Assembly: GCA_037013495.1 (NCBI GenBank)
Contig: CM072810.1
Location: forward strand, 109,809,898 to 109,873,897
DNA: 64,000 bases
Source: Hippophae tibetana
Taxonomy: Eukaryota; Streptophyta; Magnoliopsida; Rosales; Elaeagnaceae
Reading direction: 5' to 3'
Positions within the stretch are counted from its first letter, which is position 1. Every line of letters starts with the position of its first letter. The notes beneath the pieces were generated by a model. It worked only from the letters and a program-made list of their open reading frames with translations, was not told the DNA's origin and ran no database searches. Shown one piece after another: positions 36,725 to 49,470 of the stretch. A program made the position numbers and the translations under genes.

Positions 36725-37560
36725 GTTTGTCCTTTGGTGCATTCTTGCACTAATTTTTGTAGTGCCAAGTTCTTCCACAATTTCAACACTCGATAGTCTT
36801 CGAGCTATGAGAATTATTAGGATTCCTAGATTTAGACCTCCTATCCTTTGATCTACCTCGATACTCTATTCTGCCATGTACATTCCCTTTGGTTGAATTT
36901 ATTCCTCTTGACTCTGTATGCAAAATTGAAGAAGTTGACGATTCACCTGACTCTCTACGTTGGATCTCTTCCTTGAGAACCAGATCAAGAACATCGTCAA
37001 ATTTCAACTTATTGCTTCCTGACGAGCTACTCACAACCGTGATAGTAGCATTCCCACTTTCTGGTAAATAAGACAAAAGTATCAATGCTCGTACTTCTTC
37101 ATCGAATTCAATTTCCACTGAACTCAACTGGGTTGTGACTTTGTTGAGTTCATTGAGATGTTGAGCTACCGATGCGCCTTCATTCATCCGCAAATTGAAC
37201 AAATCCCTCATCAAGTTCACTTTGTTTGAGGCTGATGGATTCTCATACATATTGGAGAGAGTTGCCATAAGACCCGATGTGGTCTTTTCTTTTGCTATGT
37301 AGAAAGCAACATTACAGGATAACGTCAATCGAATAACTTCGAGGGCTTATCTATCTACAAGATTCCAATCTTCCTCCTTCATAGCCTCTGACTTCTTCCC
37401 TTAGAGAGGTTGATATAGATTTCTTTGATACAGATAATCCTCTATCTACATTTTCCAAAACCCAAAATCAGTGCCATCGAATTTCTCGAGTTTAACCCTT
37501 CCTTCATCTGCGGTCATTGCTTCCACTCAAATCCGACTTCTTTTGGATCGTTTCTGACTA
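36725..37560 (-). pseudogene. Copia Gag with nonsense-mutated zinc knuckle
   Basis: The main open piece (37328-36783, 181 residues) is a UBN2-type Gag: SGLMATLSNMY, NLRMNEGASVAQHLNELNK, LILLSYLPES. Further upstream the same Gag continues to about 37560 but is cut by stops at least three times. Just downstream lies the CCHC knuckle. Two stops fall inside it, TGA at 36785-36783 and TAG at 36752-36750. Each is one transition away from a sense codon common at that position. Confidence 0.85.
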
Positions 37561-37709
37561 TTTATGCAAACCACTGTATATTAAAACACCTCTGTCAACG
37601 AACAAATATCGTTGACACAATTTACTATTCACATAATTCAATATTCACGTAATTCACTATTTACATAAATAGTAACCTTGTAGAAAATTGATAGCCATAA
37701 CCACCAATA

Positions 37710-37718
37710 GCTCTGATA
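37710..37718 (-). other. Primer-binding site (initiator tRNA-Met)
   Basis: TATCAGAGC on the minus strand, just inside the 5' LTR ending at 37724, matches the core of the usual plant copia site TGGTATCAGAGC. The first three bases differ. Confidence 0.8.
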
Positions 37719-37723
37719 TGTGT

Positions 37724-38151
37724 TGTTGAGAAATTAAGCAAATTCCCGAATGAGAAAACAAGAATATAAAAATAACACACAAATTTGATAACGGAGTTTG
37801 GCCAATCTTGCTTACGTCTCCGAACTTGTTGTAGATCTTTTTACTGAAAGAGGAGAAATTACACAAGGTATTTATAACACTCACAACCCAAAACATAATT
37901 ACACCCAAGAAAATTACTCTCAATTTTCTCTAACAAAAGTTTTTCTCTCTAAGTTTTTCTCTCAATTGGAATGAACACTTTGGATGATTAATTCATTATA
38001 ATTACACATCTATTTATAGAAAAATTTACTCATTGAATTACTCCTTGAATTGCTCCTTGAATTGCTTCATTTTTTGGTCCTTGTTTTGGTCCATGTTTTA
38101 CTCTATGTTTTACTCCTTAATTTGTTCCTTAAATTAAGGAGCTTTATAACA
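37724..38151 (-). repeat. 5' LTR of copia element (33-38 kb)
   Basis: 428 bp, plus-strand ends TGTTGAG and TATAACA. It contains a short local duplication of an AAGTTTTTCTCTC word near 37940 that is single in the other LTR, explaining part of the length difference. Confidence 0.9.
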
Positions 38152-38156
38152 ATCTC

Positions 38157-41100
38157 CGACAATCTCTAATAATTTTATTGTCGGATTTGAGTTGTGAAAG
38201 AAGTAGGAAATTACTAAATTCCAAATAAGAGGAATCCATGCATAGACATTCTAATGGTGGAATGTCATGTTTAATTTCTTATTTGTATTACTTATATTTT
38301 CCATTATTTTTCTTCAATTCAAACATAGTAAATGTTATTTTCTAAATTCTATTTTTATCATATTAAGATACGAGTGATAGCTTTCGATTTTGATCAGTTT
38401 TTACTTAAATGTTAACTGAAACGTCATATATTGATTTCTTAAAAGAGTTCAGTAAACTCATTTGGGAGAGTTAATAATAGTTTCTAATTTTCTCTCTCCC
38501 TAAATTCCATCTATAACCATTCTAAATCACCCATTTAACAACAATTCAGAGTTTTTAAAATTTGGAATCATTCAAAAATCTATTTATTTTTGCAGTGACT
38601 TCTAAATTATTATAAAAATTTAAATATAATTAGATAATTAAAAATATATAATTATATATGATATTTGTAATATAAATATATAAAATAAAATAAAAAATAT
38701 ATTAGTAATATAAAAATCATTTCGATTAAATGTTTGTTTGTAAATTTTAAAACCTTAACCGTCCCGACATATATAAGTTGTTTTTTTTTTCATTTTCAAA
38801 ACCAAAATTAATTTATTCAAAATTATGTAATATAATAATATTAAAAATTATTATGTTTGTAAAAGTCTTCTTCAAACAAAAATGCATATATAGAGTAAGA
38901 AAATAAAAAATACAATGCATAAAATATAGAAAAACTTGAAAAGATAAAAAAAAGTTTCATAAATACATATATATAAGTAAACAAATATCAATTTTAATTA
39001 CAAGAATAAATAATTATTTATCTTAATATTTAAAATAATGTAAATTATCAACGAGTTATTATGAGTAGAATCTTTTTTGTGTGCAAAAGGTGGAGTCTAT
39101 AGATTTCATTTTTTTTATGATAATTATACATTAAAAAAACTACTAGTAAATAAGATTAAAAAAAAACTTTGAAAGATATAAAATAATGAGTATTATTTAT
39201 GAAAGAAGTCATTTATAAGCCAAAATACATTACTTGATTTTTTATTTATATATATTCTCAATAAAACCTTGATATATTAATTAAAGAGTTTGGTACAATG
39301 ATTAATTATAATTTAAAGCTTTTCATTTGATTATGTAATGTTCATATAACTAAAAGATTATTATCGTGGTAGACATATAAGTTGTTTTGATTAAAAACGA
39401 GTAAGTCCATAACTTCAATACTTGATCTAATAAATAACGAAAGTAAAGTTATATATGGTTGATAATTAAACTATTTTTGGTGATGTGTTTCTCAACCTAA
39501 TGAAATTTTCATAAGTGAATTTAAAAGAACGTATATATACCATAATAAACCATATAGATCTAACGGCATTTTGATCACATAAAATCTGTAAGAGATCTTT
39601 ACAAAATTTATTCTTAAAAACTCAAAAAAAAGGGTGAAAAAAATGTCAAATACAAATAGAGTCTAAGATCAATTTCACGTAGATCGTTTAAGTAATAGAT
39701 CAATTACATATTTATACCATACTAAAATTACATAATATTTTTAACCAAAAGTATTTATCCATTTTATGAAAAGAAACATACCACAACAAGAAAATGAAAA
39801 ATAATACTCTCTTTATTCTGGTCAACCTTATCGCAAATTAATAGTATATTAATTTTAACACATTTTATTAACGGAGAATAAATTTAGTTCATGGTATTCC
39901 TCCCACCTCAACGTGAGAAAAAAACCTTTTGAATTAGCGGATAATTTGAAAAACATAAATATCTTTATTTTTTACATTTTATAGTTTTTATTTTTCAAAT
40001 TATCAACTAATTAAATTTTTTTTTCTCATATATATTTATATATGAAAAAAATATAAATAAAAATAAATAGCAAGAAAATATTTACATTTTGGTGTCTTAA
40101 GCTCTTGTCGTTATATTAAGAAGAAGAAAAAAACTCCAGTCGTTTAATTGTTTTCCTCCATTAAAATAATGGAGAATTTTGAAACCTGCATTATTGTCTA
40201 GGCACTATAATGTGATGTTGTATAACAAGAATATGAAAGGTGTCTTGATTTGGGTAGATTTTTTTTAAAATAAATTTATTTTAAAATAAATAAATTTTTC
40301 TAACATTTAATTTTAATTATTACCTTTACATCATTAAATTTTACAAATATTATAAAAATATAATCAAACTTTTTTTTATACTTACACACGATTAAATTTA
40401 CAAATATTAAAAAGATATTATTGAATTTAATGAGTCTGGGAGTTAACAGTAAGTTAATATTTTTGTAATATTTATAAATTTTAATAATAGAAAATAAATT
40501 TAATGATATTTTAAATAAAATTATATGTTACTCTTTAGTTTATAACTGTCTTGGACAAAAGCGTGTGACTAGGTGTATTTGGATAGATCGTGTTGTGGGC
40601 TGTATTAAGAATAATTTAACTGAGATTTAAAGATTGAGGTTTTTTATTTTTATTTTGCGGTATTTAGAAAATTTTATAAAAAGAGTTGGGATGTGTTGGG
40701 TCCAAAGGCTACTGTGTGAGATGTTAATTTCTCTTTCAAATTAAAATATATCATTTTAAAATTAAATTATACATTTTTTTAAATAATGAGATTAAAATAT
40801 TCAAATTAAAAATTAATAGATTAAAATTTTTATTTACTTAAATTTACAGTGATACTGTCGCGTTTCTCACTATTGTTAATATATTAGGGTCCTTAGGATG
40901 AGTTTTTAGCTCAATTATCTTAGTATTGAGGATATATATCACAAATTTGTTTTTCACAAACTAATATATAGAGTCTTTCAGATCATGTATTTGAAATTTA
41001 TATGAAATTTCGTCCTGTAATTATTAGAATAAATTAATTTAATCTTACAATTTAAAAATAAATAAATATAATTTTTTTAAAAATTGTAATTTTTTTTCAT

Positions 41101-41299
41101 AGATAAAATAAAGTTTATATATTTAGATTTTGTGTTAAACAATTATCCTAACTTTTTAAAAGTTATATTTTATTCTAATATATTTTTAATTTAACAATAA
41201 TAATATATCTATCCATTTTTAAGAAGTATAATTTAAATTAAATTAATAAAAATTGATTTTTTAGGAATAAAATTAAAATTTAGTTAATATATATATAAT
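38157..41299. other. Intergenic, no supported gene
   Basis: AT-rich. It includes a palindromic AT-rich element at about 40330-40515 (listed separately). No coding frame of note. Confidence 0.4.
40330..40515. repeat. AT-rich palindromic MITE-like repeat, copy 1
   Basis: The words GATTAAATTTACAAATATTA and TTTTTGTAATATTTATAAA lie as imperfect inverted arms. The right arm matches about 59440-59480, so this belongs to the same small family as 59330-59515. No target duplication could be set in the AT-rich flank. Confidence 0.4.
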
Positions 41300-41645
41300 T
41301 GAAAGCTGGATAGCCTATTATTTTCCTCAAAACGCGTTTATTAAGAAAGGGGCCACCTAGACTTATAACCAGCACATTGTTGACTTCTCTGAACGATGTA
41401 AGACTCCAACATTCTCCCTCACATCGGACGGGAACACCACAAAGATCGATACCCGGTCGGCACAGCAACCAGACACCGAAGAACTCAGGGAAGCGGGCAC
41501 ATCGGGATTCCAGGATCAGCTTTGATACCAAATTGAAAGCTAAACAGTCCAATGTTTTACTCAAAACGCGTTTATCAGAAAAGGGATCACCTAGACTTAT
41601 AACCAGTAAATTGGCGGTTTCTCTTGACGATGTGAGACTCCAACA
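41300..41645 (-). mobile_element. TRIM: 346-bp terminal-repeat retrotransposon in miniature
   Basis: Two 112-bp direct repeats (41300-41411 and 41534-41645; 22 differences counted by hand) start TGAAAGCT and end CTCCAACA on the plus strand, so on the minus strand each begins TGTTGGAGTC and ends AGCTTTCA. Three bases inside the 5' copy lies TGGTATCAAAGC (minus, 41530-41519), an initiator-Met primer site with one mismatch. Directly before the 3' copy is a polypurine tract TGTGAGGGAGAA (minus, 41423-41412). The internal region is 122 bp and non-coding. LTRs of 100-250 bp with only PBS and PPT between them define TRIM elements, which must borrow proteins from autonomous LTR elements. Frames of 127-136 codons crossing it on both strands are incidental. 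Confidence 0.9.
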
Positions 41646-43009
41646 TATATATGCACAATTCTTGTACACCTTCAACCACCGTTTCACCACCCAGAACCCT
41701 CAAACCACTCTATCGACCACTTCATGCTCCGTGCCCAGTACAACAATCATCTTTGTCTAGTTATTTTTTCAAGTTTAATAATACTGAGTATAAACTTCAT
41801 TTTTCATAAATCAATCGTCGACGAGCTTCCAAAAGATGTCTACCACTACACGACTACTCTAGCCTCGTTCTGCCACCAGATAGTTACTGAGAGATTTGAG
41901 AGAGGAAGAGAGAGAAGGATAATTCTTGGGCGGTTGGTAGCAATGGTAGACAGGGGTGATTGATAGAGGGGTGGGACGATGGCTAAGGGGTAGGATAAGG
42001 GTTTTGTCATAAAAAATACTATTTTTTTTAGTTTAATTAAATTTTAATTATCCCCAAAAATCATTTTTTTGTTGTTAAATTATACTTTTTAGAAGTTAAT
42101 AGTTTAGAGCTACGTAACTAGACAACATACTTAAATAAAATGCACTTTTTGAAAAATCAAAGAATGTATCCAACTATTTTCCTTTATGTATTTTATTAAT
42201 TAAAAAAAAAAAAAAAGAACTCCCCTGCCCTCTTACTTCCTTCTCTCTCCCTCTCACCACCATCTTACAACTCGACTTTTTAAACGGATCAGAAAATGGA
42301 ATTGCAAAAAATCGAGAGTTAAGAGAACACAAATACTTTTAGATTTTAACTAAATAAAAAATTAATTTAATATACTTTTAAATTACACAACTAAATCTAT
42401 TTAATTCACTGTAAAATAGCGTATCATCAATATTTAAGAAACCAAAATACTCCGATCCCTCTGCAAACTAGTTGCTCTAATTTCATTAGAAACTACCATA
42501 ACAATAAAATACATTATATTCTAATTACACATAAAAACTATAAATATTAATTATTTTTATGAATAAAATATTTTCATGTAATCGTATATTTAATATTCAA
42601 GTATCTTTTTTTTCTTTTACTTATCTTTAATTATATTGAAATTCATGTCATATATTCATTTTAGTATAGATTTAAACCTATTTATTTTATATTTTAATAT
42701 TTATATAGTTTTTGTTCATTTCTAATTATATTGAACTTCATCCTATAAGTTAATACTATTATATATCTGAGCCTATTTATTTTATATTTATATAGTTTTT
42801 GCTCATCTTTAATTATATTGAATTTCATCCCATATGTTCATGCTATTATATATCTGAACCTATTTATTTCATATTTTTATATTTATATAGTTTTTTTAAT
42901 TAAGAATTTACATATTTTAGATTACATTGATTTAATTATTAATAACTATATAAAAGTAAAATCATTAATACATTTTTTTACTTAATATTTGTTTGTTTTA
43001 TTCAATATT
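41646..43009. other. Intergenic with GC-richer patches
   Basis: 41650-41990 and 42210-42300 are GC-richer with C/T-rich runs, resembling untranslated leader of some element, but no domain is found. It is followed by the minisatellite at 42622-42895. Confidence 0.35.
42622..42895. repeat. Minisatellite, three tandem units of about 86-94 bp
   Basis: Units begin at about 42622, 42716 and 42802. Each contains TAATTATATTGAA, TTCAT, a CCTATTTATTT block and a TTTATATAGTTTTT block in the same order. Units differ by substitutions and an 8-bp length change. Confidence 0.7.
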
Positions 43010-43860
43010 TTTACAGATAAAATATATTAAAATATAATTTATAAATTTTTTTGAGAATTTTCTATGAATTTTTTTGAATTTTTTAAATTTTTTAATGTAA
43101 GACCAATTAGAAGCTACCATGTGAAGCCACACAAGTAGAGAAGACGAATCGTAGATCGTCACATGTGAGGAGTGATGTAGTGTCTTGTCACGTGTCAACA
43201 CGACATTCATCGCGACTTCATCTCGCTTGGTTAACGCACTCGTCATGCCTCATGACTTGATTCGTCCAGCCATTCCACTTGCGTGTCATACCATATGTTT
43301 ATAGGAATCACATTTCACCAACTGACACTAACTCGACACGTGTCAACACGTGTCAAACTGTCATTAACTAGCATTGTTAATTTTGTTGTTTTGATCTCAA
43401 CCCTTGATCTAAAATTGATTTGACAATCCATATTCCACCTGAGTTATATTTTATCTCCTAATCACCTCATAAACCCTAACGAGCTGTCATTAGCATAATT
43501 TTGATCATTTTTTTGTGCTAAGAAGAAAGAAAAGTACAGATAAATTCAAGAAGAGATATAATTTTGGTAAATATTAAATAAAAGATTAATATTATAATTC
43601 AAGAGATTAATTATATTTTTTCGTCTACTCTTTTTTTTATCAATTTTTATGTCTTTATTTATGAAAAATATGAGTTTTCTTAAAATATAAAAACACAAAA
43701 AATTGATTTTTATTATTTTTAGTTAAAAAATGAGTGTATAATAAAATAATCTCTTTGTGAACAATTTTTCCTTATCATTATATTACTTGTTGTGATACGT
43801 ATACTTACGTATTCATTGCACACAATTCGTGTTACGATCAATTATTAAATTTTTAAAAAA
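43010..43860 (+). repeat. Dispersed G-box-rich repeat, copy C
   Basis: 43080-43640 aligns with 250-910, and 43675-43860 with the reverse complement of 7960-8125. The middle block of copy A (about 1010-1330) is missing. The GC-richer half has several G-boxes, including two GACACGTGTC-type sites 12 bases apart at 43335-43356. The tail TACTTACGTATTCATTGCA is unusually GC-rich for the neighbourhood and recalls the LTR ends of some plant gypsy elements; that comparison is from general knowledge. Confidence 0.5.
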
Positions 43861-44745
43861 CTATTTTTATTGAACTTATACTTGACCTTCTTTCTTTAGG
43901 ATTTGCTAATTGATTTGTTTTAATTGATATATATTTTGAATAATTTAGTTAGGATTATTCATTATTAAATCTATTTTAGAACACACATTAACATTTTTTG
44001 TTTTTTGTGCTAACCCTGGTTGTAGGTTAATCTATGAACGTGTCTGATTGGCGATAAACTAATTAGAATAATGGTATGGATAATACTCAGGTTAATCTAA
44101 AAAAATGTAAAATCGAAGTAAGAGTTCATAAATTAATTACATTAAGACAATATCTTAATGAAAATAGCATGAGACCAAGTTTGTACTTGAATGTTTGTTT
44201 TTAATAGTGAAAAGTTAGTTAGTTCGATGTATCGATTGTTTTTCTCTTATATCATATAGAAAATGATTGTGATTTAGATTGTTTACACATAAAAATATCA
44301 TGTGTTATTTTTAATTTTCATATTTTATTATCTACGTGTGATTAAATTTTTGATCATTTTATTTAGATTATTAAATTATAAATTGATAAAATTTAAAATA
44401 AACATATTCACACAGCTTATTATATCTGTTTTAACTAGTATCATTTAGGTGTTAAAATTTTACAAATCCTTTCTTCTTATTATATTAACCTCAATAAATA
44501 TGTTCACCTTATATTTAAGTGTGAAAACATTACTACTAATATTATATATCATTTCTCATGTGATGATAAGGAATAACATGAGTTTTGTGTTGTCTAATAA
44601 AATTTGATCGCCTCATTCGAATCTGTAACAAATTTTTGACAATTATCATTATGCTAAGTTAAGTAAACTAAGAAGTCAAAAGCCACCAACTTAGCTTCAT
44701 ATTCTTTTCTATCTTAATTTGTCCCGTACATATATAAGATTTTAA

Positions 44746-44796
<51 letters not shown>

Positions 44797-47736
44797 AAAA
44801 TATAATTATTAAAATTAATGAGTTTTTTATTCTGAATACTCAACTGATATATATAGATGATAGATTTTAATAAATTATTTTTTAACATCATTTGTTATAT
44901 TTATATTTTTTAAATATTTTTATTTAAAATTTATTAATATTATTTATTTAAATTATTTATATATCTAAAAGATCAGGTCACCCTTGCTTTTATGAACATT
45001 TTTAATTGAGTTTGGCATTACGCCTGAGAAAATGCTAAAGGTAGTGTATGCTCTACAACAAGAGGAAGGAAGACAGTAGTAATGCATCCGTGTGATGTTG
45101 AGACTTGAGATGAGTGGCATCCTAAAGCAATAAAGTAACCCCTTTTCAAATATGGGGGAATTTATTCTAGTATTGACTTCTTCTTTCTTTTTCTTTTTTA
45201 CAAATTATTCTAGTATTGACTATTAAAGAATAATGAATTTTTTTCCATATTAAAAAAAGAAAAGTAAAGTAAAGTGGGTTTTATTCTGCTTTTTTTTTTT
45301 GTAGAAAAAAAAATTGGATTTTATTCAAATATTTTAAAGTTGAAAATACGATCGATATTTAGTGATCACAGCTTAGAAGACAAAGGCACTTCTTTTGGGT
45401 GTAAGGGTACCAATAGTTTTAATTTTATGTGAAGTGGATTAATATTGTTTTGTTATTATTAGATAAAATATTATAAAAAAAATAAATACATTTAATCTAA
45501 TAATTATTAAAAATAAATATTTTAATTCCATAGTTATTTAAAATCATACACATTAATCACAAAATTAAATTAAACGTTTTACACTAAAATATTTCATTTT
45601 TATAAATTAGAGAATTAAATTAAAATATGCATATAATATTGACACCCCAATTAGCCTTTTAAATTGTAGATAAAAATATTATTTAAATAATTTTGATTAA
45701 GTTTTAATGTAAGTTTAATTATTCAATGTATTTTTTAATCTTATAACTTTGATAAAATAGGTTAATTAAAGATAAATAATTTTTTTTAATATTTTTTTAT
45801 TAAAATATTTCTTTTTAACACGATTAAAACTTATCTTTTAACAAGTATAAACAAGTGACAATTCATATAAAATATTTCACAAAATATTTGTATTAATATT
45901 TACTAATTGTTACAAATTTATTTTAATATTTATTAATTTTTAATTTTTTGAAAAATAATAGAGGTATTTAAATAATATTCTTTTAGAATATTATTATTAT
46001 TATTATTATTAATTTTCTTTTAATAATAACAAAGTGAAAATTTATATGAATTTTTTAACAAAATATTTGTTTTAATATTTGTTAATTGTGATAATTTTTA
46101 TATTTTTTATTTAAAATAAAAATAAAAATAAGGTATTAAAATAATTTCATGTTAGATCTTTATTATTGTTTTTTTCTTAAATAATTTCATATTAAATTTA
46201 ATTTTTATTCATATTAATGGATCATATTTTATTATATTTTAATAATTCGATAGAAAAAATATTTAATAAAATAATATAATTTCTTTTTAATTAACACATA
46301 TTTTTAAAAGATAGAGAATTAAAAAAACACTTTTTATAATCTTGCAGACTAAACACTGCCAATTTTAAAATCTGAAAGACTTCTATAATCCTTATCTCTC
46401 AATGCTAACAAAGTTAGATTAATTTGAGAACTTAATCTTTAAAAAATAAAGTAGTATTCAATATCATGCTTTAAGGTCTGTTTGTTTATACTCTCTGTTA
46501 AAAGTGATTTCAAAAAAATAGTTTCATGCATAATGTGCTTCTTAAACCCTGAAAACATGTTTAATAATTTTTTTTATTCAGTTTGGCCATGAAGTGCTTC
46601 TACAATGTCACATGAGTAAACCAAATAGAGATTCACCTTTAGTTGTTTGTACAAAGTAGAAACTCAAAAATAATAATAATAATAATAATGAAGAGTAAGG
46701 TCATAAGGTGGGTGGGAGTAGGAAGTATACTTTTTGTTGTTGTTGCTAGGAGTGGGTGGGAGTAGGAAGTACAAGTCAAGTAGCTATTTGTAGACTTTGA
46801 TATGATCATGATCTTCTCTGTTAAATTAGAAGACCAACAACAGAATCATGTGAGTCGACAAATTGTTCTATTCATTCATAAACGCCAAGTGGGTAAAGAA
46901 AAAGTAGCAATTATTTCCTACTCATTTGGGCATCATCTATTTATTATCATTATTTGGTCAACTTCTTCAAATCCCACTTGTTCTGATTTTATTTTTCTTG
47001 ATTTGTTCATAGCTAAAGGAGATTTTGCTAATTAAAGAGAAAAGCCTGGGTAAATCGTAGTGTGTATTGGATTGGTTTAGAACGAAGCCCACTTGAAATA
47101 TTTTTAAAATAAATATCAATACCATCACACATGTATATATATAATTTAATTATTCATAATTTTATCTTTACATAATTTAATAAAATTATATATATTTATT
47201 TTCTTATTACGTTAAAAAATATATATATGTTTTTCTCTTTAAAAAAATCAAAAATAAAAATTTTATATATAAAAAAATTATAACATGTAATTAAAACATA
47301 TTAATAATATTAATAATAGTATTAGTTGTATAATTCCCAGCTTAAAATTGTACAAAATTTAAGATAAATTTGATGAAGATAATTAGAAAGAGGTTTCTCC
47401 CACTATTGGAATGCAACACTTGATCAATTTAATTCTTGGTTTTTTATGAGAATTCTACACTAGTGTTACAAAATTGTTAAAAGGTTATTTAGTTATTTAT
47501 TTGAAATTATTTTTAATTTCATATGTTTATGAAAAATGTGAAAACTAACAAGAATAAAGTTAATCTTTTATCTAATTTTTTGTTAAATATAATAAAATAA
47601 CACATGCATGTTTTTATTTTTTGATAGACATATATATAATGAAGTAATTTTTTATTAAAATTTACTAAAAGTTTTTAATAAATCTTTTGATCAAATTTAA
47701 ATTAAATTTTCATCGTATAATATGTGATTTTAGATA
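43861..47736. other. AT-rich intergenic stretch with microsatellites
   Basis: Holds a (TA)n run at 44750-44793, an ATT run at 45989-46012 and an AAT run at 46670-46689. A degenerate tandem duplication of about 178 bp is seen around 45851 and 46029 (both with a CAAAATATTTGTxTTAATATTT core). No coding frame is supported. Confidence 0.5.
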
Positions 47737-49470
47737 TTAGACAATGAAAATTTTATTTAAGACTAATATCTCTACCATTTTAGGATTCAAAAAACTCCTA
47801 AATAGATCAAGAATGCGTCCTCTTGTGCTAAAAGTTGATTCTGATGCAACAATTGAAACTTGAACTATTAACACATCACGTGCAATGAAAGAGATGATAG
47901 GAAATCTAAAAGATTTTGTCTTCCACCATTTCAATATATCAAACTTATCCAACATGACATTTTCACATAGGATGTTCAAATATTTCTCAACCTTAGTCTT
48001 CAACTCCAAACTATTGTTCTTCTTTAAGCTTTTAAGAAATTTCAACTTTCTTCCTTTCTCAAACGAGGAATCTTTCTTATTACATCTTGTGATTGAGTCA
48101 CATTAGATTGAAAATCTTTTACATACACTAACATATAGTAAGCTTTGAACATATCAATAAAAGTATTTTTGACATTATCTTCAATTTTTGAACAATTTCT
48201 AAATCATAAATCTCTTCAAATAGGAATTCTAAATACTCTAATTTGTACCTTATATCAAGTACAAATGAAACATATAACATCTTATTAGTCTTATCTACAT
48301 TTCCCCATTACTTCTCAATTTTTTTTCATGCTAATAGCCATATTTTTCAACAACAAATCATCGAAAACACACCATGTAAGTATTTGAGATTGAATGTTAT
48401 GCAATTATGTAAAATATAAATTTGATGTGTTACATAAGTAGACTCATACAAAGTCTTCAAAAACTTGACAAAAACACTAGCATTCGATCACTCCTCATGA
48501 AAATAAGAAATAAAGTTTGTTCCTTCCTCTTCTTCGAGATGATCAAAAGCTTTTTGAAAATCTAAAGAATATTTTAACATTAGATATGTGGAGTTCTATC
48601 TTGTAGGTATGTCTAGCACGATACTTCCTTTGGACTCAATATTTTCCTTAATATAACACATTTTAAACTTTTGTAATCTCAAAGGAAAGTATCTAACATA
48701 TCTCACAACACAACAAATACTCATAATAGTATTGTGAAGATCTTTAAGTCCTTCTCTTACACCTAAATTCAAAATGTGACAAAACATCGCACATGAAAGA
48801 ACTCCCCACTCATAACAAGTCCATCATTCCAATTTTTTAGCTTCATTTTGAAGTATGACACATCAGTATCATTTGAGAAAGCATTATCAAGTGTTACGGT
48901 GACTACCTTACATATACCCTATTCACACAAACTTTGTTTTATCACTCTTCCAATTGTATCTCCTTTATGATTCTCAACTTGACAAAAGTTTATAATTCTC
49001 TTTTGTAATTTTCAATCTTTGTCAATATAATAAGTGGTTAGAAAAATATAATTAATATTTTGAATTGAAGCCCAACAATCACTAGTAAGACAAACTCTTT
49101 GTTTTTCATTTATGAAAAAGTTTCTCAAACTTTTTTTCTCATCTAAATAAAGTTGAAACAATCTCTAGAAATTGTTTGACGAGACAACACATGAAACTTA
49201 GGATAGATTTTAGCTATAAAATCTTTAAATCTCTCACCCTCAATAATGACATGTAGCTCTAGGATTTTCCACATCATAGTGTAAAATATATGAAAAATGA
49301 TTCCATATTTTTGACCTAAATTTTTTTAGTTTATTCATATTATATTTGTTATTGGGGTGAACATTACTTACTTCTATTCCTCTTTTTGAAGATGAATCAT
49401 TTACATTATGTGGTGGATTTTCCATTTCATGATGAATTTCAAGTTTAATATCTTTAGTCATAGACATAGT
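47737..49470 (-). pseudogene. hAT-family transposase remnant (RICESLEEPER-like)
   Basis: On the minus strand the N-terminal part (49467-49240) carries the start of a BED zinc finger (KFRSKIWNHF ... CHY). The middle (48787-48596) has CHILNLGVREGLKDL and VRYVRYFPLRLQKFK, matching the RICESLEEPER/DAYSLEEPER-type central region. The C-terminus (48045-47737) is the hAT dimerisation domain with KFDILKWWK, FPIISFIARDVL and IVASESTFSTRGRILD (residues 65-80). Stops and frame changes separate the pieces, so it is not functional. A full transposase of this group is about 600-700 residues, consistent with the 1.7-kb span. Inverted terminal repeats were not located. Confidence 0.85.

Larger units (their letters stand above)
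33122..38156 (-). mobile_element. Ty1/copia LTR retrotransposon, structurally complete, coding dead
   Basis: The element spans 33127-38151 on the minus strand, flanked by a perfect 5-bp target duplication ATCTC (33122-33126 and 38152-38156). LTRs are 33127-33522 (3') and 37724-38151 (5'). The primer-binding site includes TATCAGAGC (minus, 37710-37718), matching initiator tRNA-Met. The polypurine tract is AAGTGAGAGAT (33523-33533) directly before the 3' LTR. Gag, protease, integrase, RT and RNase H follow in copia order on the minus strand. The outer TG of the 3' LTR end has become TA. LTRs differ by many substitutions and small indels, so the insertion is old. Several stops and frameshifts break the polyprotein. 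Confidence 0.95.

Noticed and set aside
41280-41760. Frames of 127-136 codons on both strands as genes
   Set aside because: They cross the two LTRs and internal region of the TRIM and repeat the same translated segment; they are non-coding.
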